Below, in pieces: positions 63,901 to 64,000 of a DNA stretch of 64,000 bases. The notes beneath the pieces are model-generated. The model was not told where the DNA came from. It made no database searches and was given only the letters and a program-made list of their open reading frames with translations. Source of the DNA: Nymphaea colorata (lineage: Eukaryota > Streptophyta > Magnoliopsida > Nymphaeales > Nymphaeaceae); assembly GCF_008831285.2 (NCBI RefSeq), contig NC_045147.1, positions 1,638,001 to 1,702,000 on the forward strand, written 5' to 3'. Both the position numbers and the translations under genes were made by a program. Position 1 is the first letter of the stretch, and each line of letters opens with the position of its first letter.

Positions 63901-64000
63901 GACCCTTTTAAAGCTTTTGTGACTTGGTGTTGCAGTTTCTGAAGTTGGTTGCTGCCATTGTCATCTTTGCATGAATATACTACAGAAGGACGTGGAGAGC
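1010..64000 (-). CDS. DENN domain-containing protein, 18 exons, 5' end outside window
   Basis: Host gene, joined from 18 exons (high to low): 63807-64000, 62862-63047, 60368-60451, 51426-51485, 51202-51246, 50796-50995, 46625-47077, 36349-36475, 36043-36240, 35852-35941, 35064-35126, 15575-15649, 15413-15463, 15092-15169, 6885-7019, 5569-5676, 3716-3781, 1010-1081. This gives 760 codons plus TGA, numbered here from the first whole codon (63998). uDENN is about residues 65-270 ([43 protein letters not shown]), followed by a variable Ser/Glu-rich linker to about 450, cDENN to about 640 ([35 protein letters not shown]), and dDENN to the end. DENN proteins are known to load GTP onto Rab GTPases in membrane traffic; which Rab is not visible. 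Length and order match, from memory, the Arabidopsis At5g35560/At2g20320 type. All introns are GT-AG and the frame is open throughout. Only the extreme N-terminus and promoter are missing. Confidence 0.95.
1082..3715 (-). other. Intron between DENN exons 17 and 18
   Basis: 2.6 kb with GT-AG borders. No transposon with recognisable ends was found. It holds a direct repeat near 3301-3459 and AT-rich unique-looking sequence otherwise. Confidence 0.75.
3301..3459. repeat. Two-copy direct repeat, about 52 bp
   Basis: 3301-3352 and 3408-3459 both begin TTCCAACAGCTCTCTTCAA and end AGAAAGAGTGCTATCTC, with a few mismatches. A shorter AAGTGCTATCTCCACTAG copy sits between them. This looks like a local segmental duplication inside the intron. 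Confidence 0.75.
3716..3781 (-). CDS. DENN gene exon 17 (dDENN)
   Basis: 22 codons, acceptor TTTTAG, donor AAG|GTAATA. Product [20 protein letters not shown] then MK, with the family's F-I-x-S-F-P-x-x-D-R-P-F motif. Confidence 0.94.
3904..4200 (+). repeat. TRIM 5' LTR
   Basis: 297 bp starting TGTTAACGATAAGG and ending TTTTTCAACA. A TATA-like TTTGTATAATCAAGG lies about 100 bp before the end. Confidence 0.92.
4493..4789 (+). repeat. TRIM 3' LTR
   Basis: 297 bp, starts TGTTAATGATAAGG and ends TTTTTCAACA. Same length as the 5' copy, with about a dozen substitutions. Confidence 0.92.
4795..5568 (-). other. Rest of intron between DENN exons 16 and 17
   Basis: AT-rich intron sequence with no recognisable gene, TE terminus or repeat. 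The same holds for 3782-3898. Confidence 0.6.
5569..5676 (-). CDS. DENN gene exon 16 (dDENN)
   Basis: 36 codons, acceptor TTGTCAG, donor [29 protein letters not shown] and then [11 protein letters not shown] is the conserved dDENN helix pair. Confidence 0.95.
5677..6884 (-). other. Intron between DENN exons 15 and 16
   Basis: 1.2 kb, GT-AG. I see no TE and no second gene. Overlapping small frames at 6120-6539 lack any recognisable motif. Confidence 0.7.
6885..7019 (-). CDS. DENN gene exon 15 (cDENN-dDENN junction)
   Basis: 45 codons, acceptor AAGTAG, donor CAG|GTGGGA. Product begins [19 protein letters not shown] and ends [13 protein letters not shown]. The preceding intron holds copia element 1. 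Confidence 0.92.
7020..8303 (-). other. 3' part of intron between DENN exons 14 and 15
   Basis: Unique-looking AT-rich intron sequence up to the copia-1 insertion. Apart from the microsatellite at 7332-7461 nothing is recognised. Confidence 0.6.
7332..7461. repeat. Compound microsatellite (TA)n-(TTTA)n
   Basis: About 59 bp of uninterrupted TA followed by about 70 bp of TTTA units, with two CTG interruptions. Likely length-polymorphic. Confidence 0.95.
8309..8501 (-). repeat. Copia-1 3' LTR
   Basis: 193 bp; on the plus strand it runs TGTTACAGCC...CTAATATAACA. It adjoins the CT-rich complement of the polypurine tract (CTCTCCCTCAAGC). Confidence 0.88.
8525..12150 (-). pseudogene. Copia-1 pol remnant (PR-IN-RT-RNase H)
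   Basis: Readable pieces on the minus strand: pre-integrase [17 protein letters not shown] near 11600-11700; [23 protein letters not shown] near 9800-9880; [18 protein letters not shown] near 9560; the RT active-site region [12 protein letters not shown] (usual YVDD changed to HADD) near 9440; RNase H near 8630-9140 ([15 protein letters not shown]). These domains would reverse-transcribe and integrate the element. Stops, frameshifts and a 395-bp insertion at 10083-10477 make it non-functional. Confidence 0.88.
10083..10477. mobile_element. Small AT-rich insertion inside copia-1
   Basis: 395 bp of A/T-rich, non-coding sequence (many AAAAAACG and TTTTTTA runs) that interrupts the copia-1 integrase/RT linker. 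The copia context is duplicated on both sides: CTTTTACC at 10075-10082 and 10478-10485. The intact relative copia-5 has this site once. An 8-9 bp duplication suggests a non-autonomous hAT or Mutator-type element. I could not define convincing inverted termini. Confidence 0.55.
12240..13126 (-). pseudogene. Copia-1 gag remnant
   Basis: Start codon ATG at 13126 opens [15 protein letters not shown], followed by [16 protein letters not shown], the usual copia gag opening. UBN2-type gag helices are at 12330-12820. A zinc knuckle near 12350-12390 reads [14 protein letters not shown], with the last Cys changed to Ser. Internal stops and frameshifts split it into at least three frames. Confidence 0.85.
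14351..14550 (-). repeat. Copia-1 5' LTR
   Basis: 200 bp, plus-strand TGTTACGGCTGG...AAATTTAACA, clearly alike to 8309-8501 with small indels. The 5' leader below it carries the CCGCCGGCGGAGAAGGGTGG block shared with copia-5. Confidence 0.88.
14556..15091 (-). other. 5' part of intron between DENN exons 14 and 15
   Basis: Unique-looking intron sequence next to the copia-1 target duplication. Nothing recognised. Confidence 0.6.
15092..15169 (-). CDS. DENN gene exon 14 (cDENN end)
   Basis: 26 codons, acceptor ATGTAG, donor CAG|GTAGGC. Product [19 protein letters not shown] followed by IDVDKNQ. The G-V/I-x-x-K start and the V-I-D-V-D strand fit the last strands of cDENN. Confidence 0.93.
15413..15463 (-). 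CDS. DENN gene exon 13 (cDENN micro-exon)
   Basis: 17 codons, acceptor TACTAG, donor ATA|GTGAGT. It encodes [17 protein letters not shown], the conserved L-P[12 protein letters not shown] motif. Confidence 0.95.
15575..15649 (-). CDS. DENN gene exon 12 (cDENN)
   Basis: 25 codons directly continuing exon 11 in phase 0. [19 protein letters not shown] and then QSLLMP form the conserved S-x-V-L-x-x-I-P-x-I-R-P-x-Q-W-Q block. Acceptor is CTTGCAG and donor CCT|GTATGG. Confidence 0.95.
15650..16322 (-). other. 3' end of the 19.4-kb intron
   Basis: Intron sequence between exon 12 and the outer copia element. It holds an A-rich run at 15781-15790 and no gene or TE terminus that I recognise. Confidence 0.6.
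16328..16614 (+). repeat. Copia-A 5' LTR
   Basis: 287 bp, TGTTGACGAG...TTTCTACA, followed by primer site TGGAATCAGAGCC (16615-16627). It contains a tandem duplication of about 36 bp (two copies of CCATCCCTTAAGTGTTGGTG between 16365 and 16437), part of why it is longer than the 3' LTR. Confidence 0.9.
17044..17396. mobile_element. MITE in the copia-A leader
   Basis: 353 bp with inverted ends built on GTCACATGGGTGCG (left, 17049-17062) and CGCACCCATGTGAC (right). Flanks GACTGAAG (17036-17043) and GACTGAAA (17397-17404) look like an 8-bp target duplication with one mismatch, as for hAT-type MITEs. The interior is CT-rich and non-coding. Its ends resemble those of the large TIR element starting at 18500. 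Confidence 0.65.
17407..18294 (+). pseudogene. Copia-A gag remnant, 5' part
   Basis: ATG at 17407 opens [10 protein letters not shown], then KDNYLR and a stop. The frame reads on as copia gag ([30 protein letters not shown]). A zinc knuckle near 18130-18180 is [14 protein letters not shown], with the final Cys replaced by Tyr. There is a stop after DIYALC. Gag is cut at CCGATCAG (18287-18294) by the TIR element and resumes at 27025 as [12 protein letters not shown]. Confidence 0.85.
18500..18575 (+). repeat. Left inverted repeat of the TIR element
   Basis: Begins TATGTCACATAGGTACAGGT and continues through ACCATTTTCAAAAAATTTGG to GGCCGTAC. It matches the reverse complement of 26933-27015 with a few mismatches and small gaps. 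Confidence 0.8.
18735..18822. repeat. hAT left subterminal GTATCG array
   Basis: After the terminal repeat come at least six GTATCG words (GTATCGTATCGTGTATCGG, CCGTATCG, TGTATCG, CGTATCG). Such clusters are the usual binding sites of hAT transposases; binding here is inferred. Confidence 0.8.
19185..21594 (-). pseudogene. hAT transposase (BED-DUF659-hATC), degraded
   Basis: Minus strand, putative ATG at 21594. Order: BED-type finger remnant ([10 protein letters not shown] near 21510-21540, with a stop before it and another after, its His pair missing); acidic and Arg/Gly-rich linker (21240-21480); DUF659 block ([36 protein letters not shown]) at 20770-21090; catalytic-domain part ([28 protein letters not shown]) at 20410-20720; [11 protein letters not shown] at 19816-20379; C-terminal dimerisation region ([20 protein letters not shown]) at about 19558-19755; acidic tail 19185-19463. 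Two introns are likely (about 19760-19855 and 19464-19557). Frameshifts near 20750 and 20400 and a TAG for Trp near 19745 inactivate it. It would have cut and pasted this element. Confidence 0.9.
21918..22055. repeat. hAT right subterminal palindromic array
   Basis: About 130 bp with more than ten copies of GTATCG or CGATAC, often as palindromes (CGTACGATACGTACG; CGATACGTATCG). Denser and more palindromic than the left array. Confidence 0.85.
22167..22390 (+). repeat. Copia-2 5' LTR
   Basis: 224 bp, TGTTGACGGGTTTGG...TTTCAACA, with a TATA-like CTATATATACCC in the middle. Confidence 0.92.
22391..23248 (+). other. Copia-2 leader, C/T-rich, no gag
   Basis: About 860 bp rich in CTG, GTC and CCT words. 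Open frames here give Cys/Ser/Val-rich low-complexity peptides with no copia gag motif and no zinc knuckle. It compares with the GC-rich leader of copia-3 (31713-32081). Confidence 0.65.
23249..26232 (+). pseudogene. Copia-2 pol remnant
   Basis: Begins at the protease motif DSGATHHMT (23277-23303; a TAG just before replaces a Trp). Pre-integrase has [11 protein letters not shown] and CDVCHLTKH; integrase has HSDVWGPSR, then a break near 23925 and [12 protein letters not shown]; the integrase C-terminus runs to 24997. RT begins only at [16 protein letters not shown] (25128) because the finger and palm start is deleted; [11 protein letters not shown] is intact at about 25277-25310. Stops at 25440 and near 25900 interrupt the thumb and RNase H. 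The final TGA (26230-26232) lies inside the 3' LTR. Confidence 0.9.
26227..26450 (+). repeat. Copia-2 3' LTR
   Basis: 224 bp, TGTTGACGGGTTTGG...TTTCTACA. Same length as the 5' copy, about 94 percent alike by eye. Confidence 0.92.
26456..26930. other. Interior of the TIR element
   Basis: Non-coding, T-rich. It has three copies of TGTTGTTTACTTG within 26772-26875 and ends in a (TA)n tract. No protein motif. Confidence 0.6.
26933..27015 (-). repeat. Right inverted repeat of the TIR element
   Basis: Ends ...CTGTACCTATGTGACATA. Reverse complement begins TATGTCACATAGGTACAGGT, identical over 20 bases to the left copy. A (TA)n tract (26899-26925) lies just inside. Confidence 0.8.
27120..27406 (-). 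repeat. Copia-3 3' LTR
   Basis: 287 bp; minus-strand TGTTAGAATATATTG...GTTTTTACA. Its first six bases supply the stop codon of the polyprotein. Confidence 0.95.
27401..31700 (-). pseudogene. Copia-3 gag-pol polyprotein with few lesions
   Basis: ATG at 31700 ([11 protein letters not shown]). In order: gag ([19 protein letters not shown]2 helices; zinc knuckle [14 protein letters not shown] with its first Cys changed to Tyr), protease [12 protein letters not shown], pre-integrase [10 protein letters not shown] and CEVCQLSKH, integrase HSDVWGPSG and [47 protein letters not shown] and [11 protein letters not shown], RNase [16 protein letters not shown]. Lesions seen: a 7-bp tandem duplication (GTAGCTA) shifting the frame near 29785, one in-frame TAG at 29591-29593, and one TAG at 28724-28726 where relatives have Gln. 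The stop TAG overlaps the 3' LTR. It belongs to the same lineage as copia-A, 2 and 4. Confidence 0.92.
31713..32081 (-). other. Copia-3 GC-rich leader
   Basis: Between the 5' LTR and gag, about 370 bp built from imperfect GCCGTCG / CAGCGCCG words, far more GC-rich than the rest of the window. Open frames here are Pro/Ser/Ala low-complexity shadows. Confidence 0.7.
32082..32368 (-). repeat. Copia-3 5' LTR
   Basis: 287 bp; minus-strand TGTTAGAATATATTG...GTTTCTACA, about 99 percent identical to the 3' copy. Confidence 0.95.
32369..33578 (+). pseudogene. Copia-A protease, RT tail and RNase H remnant
   Basis: Resumes after copia-3 with [10 protein letters not shown] and a frameshifted [11 protein letters not shown] protease region. 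Near 32770 an internal deletion joins pre-integrase directly to the RT thumb ([20 protein letters not shown]). A second deletion near 33025 removes part of the connection. RNase H at 33163-33459 has [14 protein letters not shown], where the catalytic Asp of the usual YCDNKS is Gly. The stop codon falls at 33576-33578, inside the 3' LTR. Confidence 0.85.
33573..33801 (+). repeat. Copia-A 3' LTR
   Basis: 229 bp, TGTTGACAAG...TTTCTACA, preceded by the polypurine tract CTTGAGGGGGAG. It lacks the tandem copy and also a short stretch present in the 5' LTR. Confidence 0.9.
33807..34019 (-). other. Intron between copia-A and solo LTR
   Basis: Unique-looking intron sequence. A short open stretch on both strands at 33820-33930 has no match I recognise. 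Confidence 0.5.
34025..34217 (+). mobile_element. Solo LTR, copia-1/5 family
   Basis: 193 bp TGTTGAATTAGAAG...GGCTGCAACA with perfect target duplication TAATA (34020-34024, 34218-34222). It resembles the LTRs of copia-1 and copia-5 (AGTTTATG, ACCCTAATCTCTT and TTCTCTCTC blocks in the same order). It marks a full insertion later removed by LTR-LTR recombination. Confidence 0.9.
34223..35063 (-). other. 5' end of the 19.4-kb intron
   Basis: AT-rich. 34640-34880 consists of A/T runs with repeated AAAATAT and TATTGCAAT words, similar in style to 48520-48910 and 61630-62170. No gene seen. Confidence 0.55.
35064..35126 (-). CDS. DENN gene exon 11 (cDENN, LLEKQ block)
   Basis: 21 codons, acceptor CTTGCAG, donor TTG|GTAAAA. 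It holds [15 protein letters not shown], the best conserved cDENN block in the family. The following intron (15650-35063) is 19.4 kb, the largest in the gene. Confidence 0.95.
35127..35851 (-). other. Intron between DENN exons 10 and 11
   Basis: 725 bp, GT-AG, no recognisable element. Confidence 0.7.
35852..35941 (-). CDS. DENN gene exon 10 (cDENN)
   Basis: 30 codons, acceptor TAATCAG, donor CAT|GTAAGT. The peptide [19 protein letters not shown], followed by ICGNLRLDH, forms the helix leading to the LLEKQ strand. Confidence 0.93.
36043..36240 (-). CDS. DENN gene exon 9 (start of cDENN)
   Basis: 66 codons, acceptor ATTTCAG, donor GAG|GTGATT. It contains [12 protein letters not shown] and [17 protein letters not shown], the conserved entry into the cDENN domain (P-x-R-G then F-x-P-L-E-H-L). 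Confidence 0.95.
36349..36475 (-). CDS. DENN gene exon 8 (linker)
   Basis: 127 nt. The first T completes the codon split with exon 7. It encodes a Ser/Glu/Asp-rich linker ending HILEWAK just before the cDENN domain. Acceptor is TCATGCAG and donor AAG|GTTGGT. A 9.9-kb transposon-bearing intron precedes it. Confidence 0.92.
36476..36684 (-). other. 3' part of intron between exons 7 and 8
   Basis: The first 120 bp are plain intron. From about 36605 a GAGAGAGA tract and a CCTAATCCTC...GAGGAATTAGG inverted stretch look like the 3' end of another copia LTR (possibly the rest of the copia-7 LTR cut by copia-6). Confidence 0.45.
36685..36846 (-). repeat. Copia-6 LTR, lower copy
   Basis: 162 bp; plus-strand TGTTACGATTAGAG...GCAAAAACA, closely matching 41050-41212. 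The sequence on its inner side is not a polypurine tract but runs into the gypsy-like piece, so the 3' part of copia-6 is lost. Confidence 0.8.
36853..38088 (-). mobile_element. Gypsy-like LTR piece 1
   Basis: About 1.2 kb of non-copia sequence, more GC-rich in the middle, ending at 38088 in ...GTGTGACA, i.e. TGTCACACGCC on the minus strand, a common gypsy LTR start. Its last 260 bp match 56282-56543 (shared CGGCGCGTC, TTAGGCATC, GTTGTGTAGTC, and an A-run before the end). No coding domain recognised. It replaces the RT and RNase H of copia-6. The lower border is approximate and no target duplication is visible. Confidence 0.55.
38089..41049 (-). pseudogene. Copia-6 5' half: leader, gag, protease, integrase
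   Basis: Minus-strand copia element truncated inside integrase. Gag ATG at 40253 ([26 protein letters not shown]); UBN2 helices 39700-40130; zinc knuckle [14 protein letters not shown] intact at about 39500-39540; Gly/Arg-rich linker; protease-like DSGAFKHCC at 39190-39200; [16 protein letters not shown]; integrase pieces 38613-38807 and 38068-38334 ([20 protein letters not shown]). Ends where the gypsy-like piece begins. Leader 40254-41049 is non-coding; next to the upper LTR the primer site reads TGGTATCAC. Confidence 0.85.
41050..41212 (-). repeat. Copia-6 5' LTR
   Basis: 163 bp, plus-strand TGTTACAATCAGAG...TGCAGAAACA, next to the primer-site complement. Flank above is CTCTA. Confidence 0.8.
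41213..41810 (-). pseudogene. Copia-7 fragment: RNase H end and LTR start
   Basis: Minus strand: RNase H remnant 41361-41810 ([42 protein letters not shown]), then a purine tract AGCTTGAGGGGAAA and the start of an LTR, TGTTGAGAAG (41360 downwards). The LTR is cut at 41213 by copia-6 and the body is cut at 41810 by copia-8. Confidence 0.75.
41811..42046 (+). repeat. Copia-8 5' LTR
   Basis: 236 bp with a C13-A13 homopolymer pair (41922-41946) in the middle, then AATCTCTTTTAATCAGAGATT and CT-rich sequence. No second copy in the window. Confidence 0.8.
42851..43740 (+). pseudogene. Copia-8 gag remnant
   Basis: ATG at 42851 ([16 protein letters not shown]), with frameshifts and stops soon after. 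UBN2 part at 43190-43456 ([20 protein letters not shown]). Zinc knuckle near 43600-43640 reads [13 protein letters not shown], with the first Cys changed to Tyr. Confidence 0.8.
43755..45571 (+). pseudogene. Copia-8 protease and integrase remnant
   Basis: Protease region [11 protein letters not shown] (usual DSGA changed to NSGA) near 43930; pre-integrase [15 protein letters not shown] and [15 protein letters not shown] at 44820-44940, rejoined across the solo LTR; integrase [20 protein letters not shown] and [17 protein letters not shown] at 45280-45430; stops after GPNKDKL where the next LTR cuts in. Confidence 0.85.
44169..44673 (+). mobile_element. Solo LTR, 505 bp
   Basis: TGTTAGAATTTATAATG...GCCTGATTTACA inserted in copia-8 with perfect target duplication TGTTT (44164-44168, 44674-44678). 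It contains a 12-bp perfect inverted repeat CCCAACGGCTAG/CTAGCCGTTGGG (44393-44420) and a TATA box TATAAATA (44476-44483), presumably the LTR promoter. Confidence 0.92.
45555..46150 (+). mobile_element. LTR plus primer site of a second copy of the 505-bp-LTR family
   Basis: LTR 45555-46051 (497 bp, starts TATTAGAATTT where TG is expected, ends CTGATTTACA), followed by primer site TGGTATCAGAGCAGTCG and about 80 bp of leader before plain intron. It keeps the same inverted repeat (45777-45803) and TATAAATAA (45852-45860). The rest of the element and the rest of copia-8 are deleted. Confidence 0.82.
46152..46624 (-). other. 5' part of intron between DENN exons 7 and 8
   Basis: Intron sequence with no recognisable element. 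Border with the LTR leader fragment is approximate. Confidence 0.5.
46625..47077 (-). CDS. DENN gene exon 7 (uDENN end plus linker)
   Basis: 453 nt. The first base completes the Ser codon split with exon 6, and the exon continues [16 protein letters not shown], the last conserved helix of uDENN. The rest is a poorly conserved acidic/polar linker of about 130 residues with no recognisable domain. It ends two bases into a codon at GCAAG|GTACTT. Confidence 0.93.
47270..47530. repeat. Local duplication with (TG)n and (CT)n
   Basis: GCTTGGCTATGCTGCAAGG (47277-47295) and GCTTGGCCATGCTGCAAGG (47416-47434) begin two similar units, each ending in a CT microsatellite. Between them is (TG)n at 47366-47401. 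Confidence 0.8.
48520..48910 (+). repeat. AT-rich dispersed repeat, copy 1
   Basis: AAAGTGAGATTTTTCTCGGG, TATTTTTCAGCAAAGTTTTTC, then AAAATTAGGTAAAATTTAAATAAAT. The same ordered blocks occur on the minus strand at 61720-61845. Non-coding, rich in TATTGCAATATT-like palindromes. Ends undefined. Confidence 0.55.
50796..50995 (-). CDS. DENN gene exon 6 (end of uDENN core)
   Basis: 200 nt, starting at phase 0 and ending two bases into a codon. Key blocks are [19 protein letters not shown] and [19 protein letters not shown], both standard uDENN motifs. Acceptor is TGTACAG and donor AAAAAG|GTGAAA. Confidence 0.95.
51202..51246 (-). CDS. DENN gene exon 5 (uDENN micro-exon)
   Basis: 15 codons only, acceptor TTTTCAG, donor CAG|GTAATG. 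The peptide [15 protein letters not shown] supplies the conserved SFVFRL strand that joins exon 4 to the YGCCV block of exon 6. Confidence 0.93.
51426..51485 (-). CDS. DENN gene exon 4 (uDENN)
   Basis: 20 codons between acceptor TTGCCAG and donor CAG|GTAAA. The product reads [20 protein letters not shown] and continues the uDENN frame directly from exon 3. The preceding intron is 8.9 kb and retrotransposon-filled. Confidence 0.93.
51486..52538 (-). other. 3' part of intron between DENN exons 3 and 4
   Basis: Contains a direct repeat ATAACCTTAAGGRGCATTTGG (about 51766 and 51868), an (AC)n tract at 51907-51926, a moderately GC-rich stretch 51950-52150 and a long CT-rich low-complexity region 52020-52400. 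Open frames here are CT-repeat artefacts. Confidence 0.6.
52544..52739 (+). repeat. Copia-5 5' LTR
   Basis: 196 bp, TG...CA, with the same ordered blocks as the solo LTR at 34025 and the copia-1 LTRs. Confidence 0.88.
53213..53470 (+). repeat. Tandem repeat of about 60/120 bp in the copia-5 leader
   Basis: GGTGGACTGATTTGAACAGC or its GTTTTG variant recurs at about 53213, 53276, 53335, 53396 and 53456. Alternate spacers are alike (TATGCATACGTGGAT versus TCATATATT), so the higher-order unit is about 120 bp made of two 60-bp halves. The continuous open frame across it is a by-product. Confidence 0.85.
53658..56270 (+). pseudogene. Copia-5 gag-integrase-RT start remnant
   Basis: ATG at 53658 ([17 protein letters not shown], close to copia-1 gag). 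A short deletion near 53750 shifts the gag frame. Zinc knuckle [14 protein letters not shown] is intact at about 54203-54243. Protease region has [11 protein letters not shown] instead of DSGA; pre-integrase [30 protein letters not shown]; integrase [43 protein letters not shown] starts DEMDALVQ (stop) GTWELADHP and ends at FTVKYNS. Several stops and frameshifts. Confidence 0.87.
56282..56543 (-). mobile_element. Gypsy-like LTR piece 2
   Basis: 262 bp ending ...GGGGTGTGACA at 56543 (minus strand TGTCACACCCCGACC). It shares ordered blocks with 37830-38088. The terminus abuts copia-4 integrase exactly and the other side abuts copia-5 RT. No coding capacity. Confidence 0.6.
56544..57381 (+). pseudogene. 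Copia-4 integrase C-terminal remnant
   Basis: Integrase core end and C-terminal region: [35 protein letters not shown], then a one-base frameshift near 56845, resuming [19 protein letters not shown], and [11 protein letters not shown] second frameshift near 57330 separates it from the RT frame. Confidence 0.88.
57353..58996 (+). pseudogene. Copia-4 reverse transcriptase-RNase H, open frame
   Basis: An uninterrupted frame (open from about 57221) covers the whole RT and RNase [85 protein letters not shown] (catalytic Asp pair, about 58021-58053), [36 protein letters not shown] and [20 protein letters not shown]. No stop until TGA at 58994-58996, inside the LTR. Part of a polyprotein without its 5' half, so marked as pseudogene although catalytic residues look intact. 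Confidence 0.92.
58991..59219 (+). repeat. Copia-4 3' LTR
   Basis: 229 bp, TGTTGACGGATCTTG...ATTTCAACA, similar to the copia-2 LTRs (TCTGGACCC, CTAGTGGGCACC, TCACCCGTGG blocks). No 5' partner; the flank after it is CTGCT. Confidence 0.88.
59220..60367 (-). other. 5' part of intron between DENN exons 3 and 4
   Basis: 59450-59880 has LTR-like composition: an inverted GCAGCTCTTCAGAAGCTG/GGGATATCC region and a CAATGGCTCC stretch reminiscent of the 505-bp LTR family. I could not find paired ends, so it is only a possible old LTR. The rest is plain intron. Confidence 0.4.
60368..60451 (-). CDS. DENN gene exon 3 (uDENN)
   Basis: 28 codons, acceptor TCTTAG, donor GAG|GTAGGA. It encodes [17 protein letters not shown] followed by [11 protein letters not shown], the second conserved uDENN block (Y-P-P then SFCFP). 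Confidence 0.95.
60847..60906. repeat. Compound microsatellite (TC)n(TG)n
   Basis: About 39 bp of TC followed by about 21 bp of TG, uninterrupted. Confidence 0.95.
61630..62170 (-). repeat. AT-rich dispersed repeat, copy 2
   Basis: On the minus strand 61845 to 61720 reads AGTGAGGTTTTTCTCGTG, TATATTTCGGCAAAGTTG, then CCTAAAAATTAGGTAAAAATT, matching 48520-48650 in order. The flanks are A/T runs with ATATCATGATATTT palindromes. Ends undefined. Confidence 0.55.
62862..63047 (-). CDS. DENN gene exon 2 (start of uDENN)
   Basis: 62 codons, phase 0 at both ends, acceptor CATGCAG and donor CAG|GTTTTTT. It holds the characteristic opening of the uDENN domain, [16 protein letters not shown], then a charged loop and LDPQ at the junction. 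In the unspliced DNA the open frame runs on into both introns. Confidence 0.95.
63048..63806 (-). other. Intron between DENN exons 1 and 2
   Basis: 759 bp, GT-AG, AT-rich. No element or second gene recognised. Confidence 0.75.
63807..64000 (-). CDS. DENN gene exon 1 of window (N-terminal region)
   Basis: 64 complete codons read from 63998; the exon continues beyond the window. It encodes a polar, Gln/Lys/Ser-rich stretch ending [14 protein letters not shown], which directly precedes the uDENN domain in this plant family. The 3' border is a good donor (CATTG|GTAATTGG in minus orientation). No in-frame start is visible, so the initiator Met lies beyond 64000. Confidence 0.93.

Overview
This is a plant nuclear window. 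Every LTR retrotransposon primer-binding site I could read resembles the plant initiator-Met tRNA type (TGGTATCAGAGC and variants). The elements are of plant Ty1/copia, hAT and TRIM type, and the one host gene has a plant DENN-protein architecture with GT-AG introns. Very long, transposon-filled introns suggest a seed plant with a large or old-TE-rich genome, possibly an early-diverging angiosperm. I cannot fix the species.

The organising feature is a single host gene on the minus strand that runs through the whole window. I reassembled 18 exons by reading splice sites and frame: 5' end beyond 64000, stop codon at 1010-1012. They encode 760 residues of a DENN (uDENN-cDENN-dDENN) protein, a family of Rab-GTPase nucleotide-exchange factors. 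Only about 2.3 kb of 63 kb is coding. Every junction obeys GT-AG and the frame stays open across all exons, so the gene looks functional although its introns hold about 41 kb of mobile DNA.

Layout, low to high coordinates: 3'UTR with poly(A) signal (740-1009); terminal exons at 1010, 3716, 5569 and 6885; an 886-bp TRIM element (3904-4789) in the intron between exons 17 and 16; a decayed minus-strand copia element (8309-14550, TSD CTGAT) in the intron between exons 15 and 14; exons 14-12 (15092-15649); then a 19.4-kb intron. That intron holds an outer copia element (16328-33801, TSD ATATC), itself invaded by a MITE, by a long-TIR DNA element with an 8-bp TSD (18295-27016), and by copia-3 (27120-32368, TSD GTGAT). 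The TIR element was in turn invaded by a hAT transposon (18735-22055) and by copia-2 (22167-26450). A solo LTR (34025-34217) lies just beyond.

Exons 11-8 follow (35064-36475). The next intron (36476-46624) carries broken copia elements 6, 7 and 8, a gypsy-like LTR piece and a 505-bp solo LTR. Exons 7-4 lie at 46625-51485. The intron 51486-60367 holds a chimera of copia-5, a gypsy-like LTR piece and copia-4. Exons 3-1 are at 60368-64000.

I found no new enzymatic or defence system. The noteworthy material is the intact giant-intron gene, the datable nest of insertions, an unclassified TIR family, palindromic subterminal arrays in the hAT element, and recurrent gypsy-LTR/copia junctions. All homology statements come from reading translations and from memory of protein families; no database search was run.
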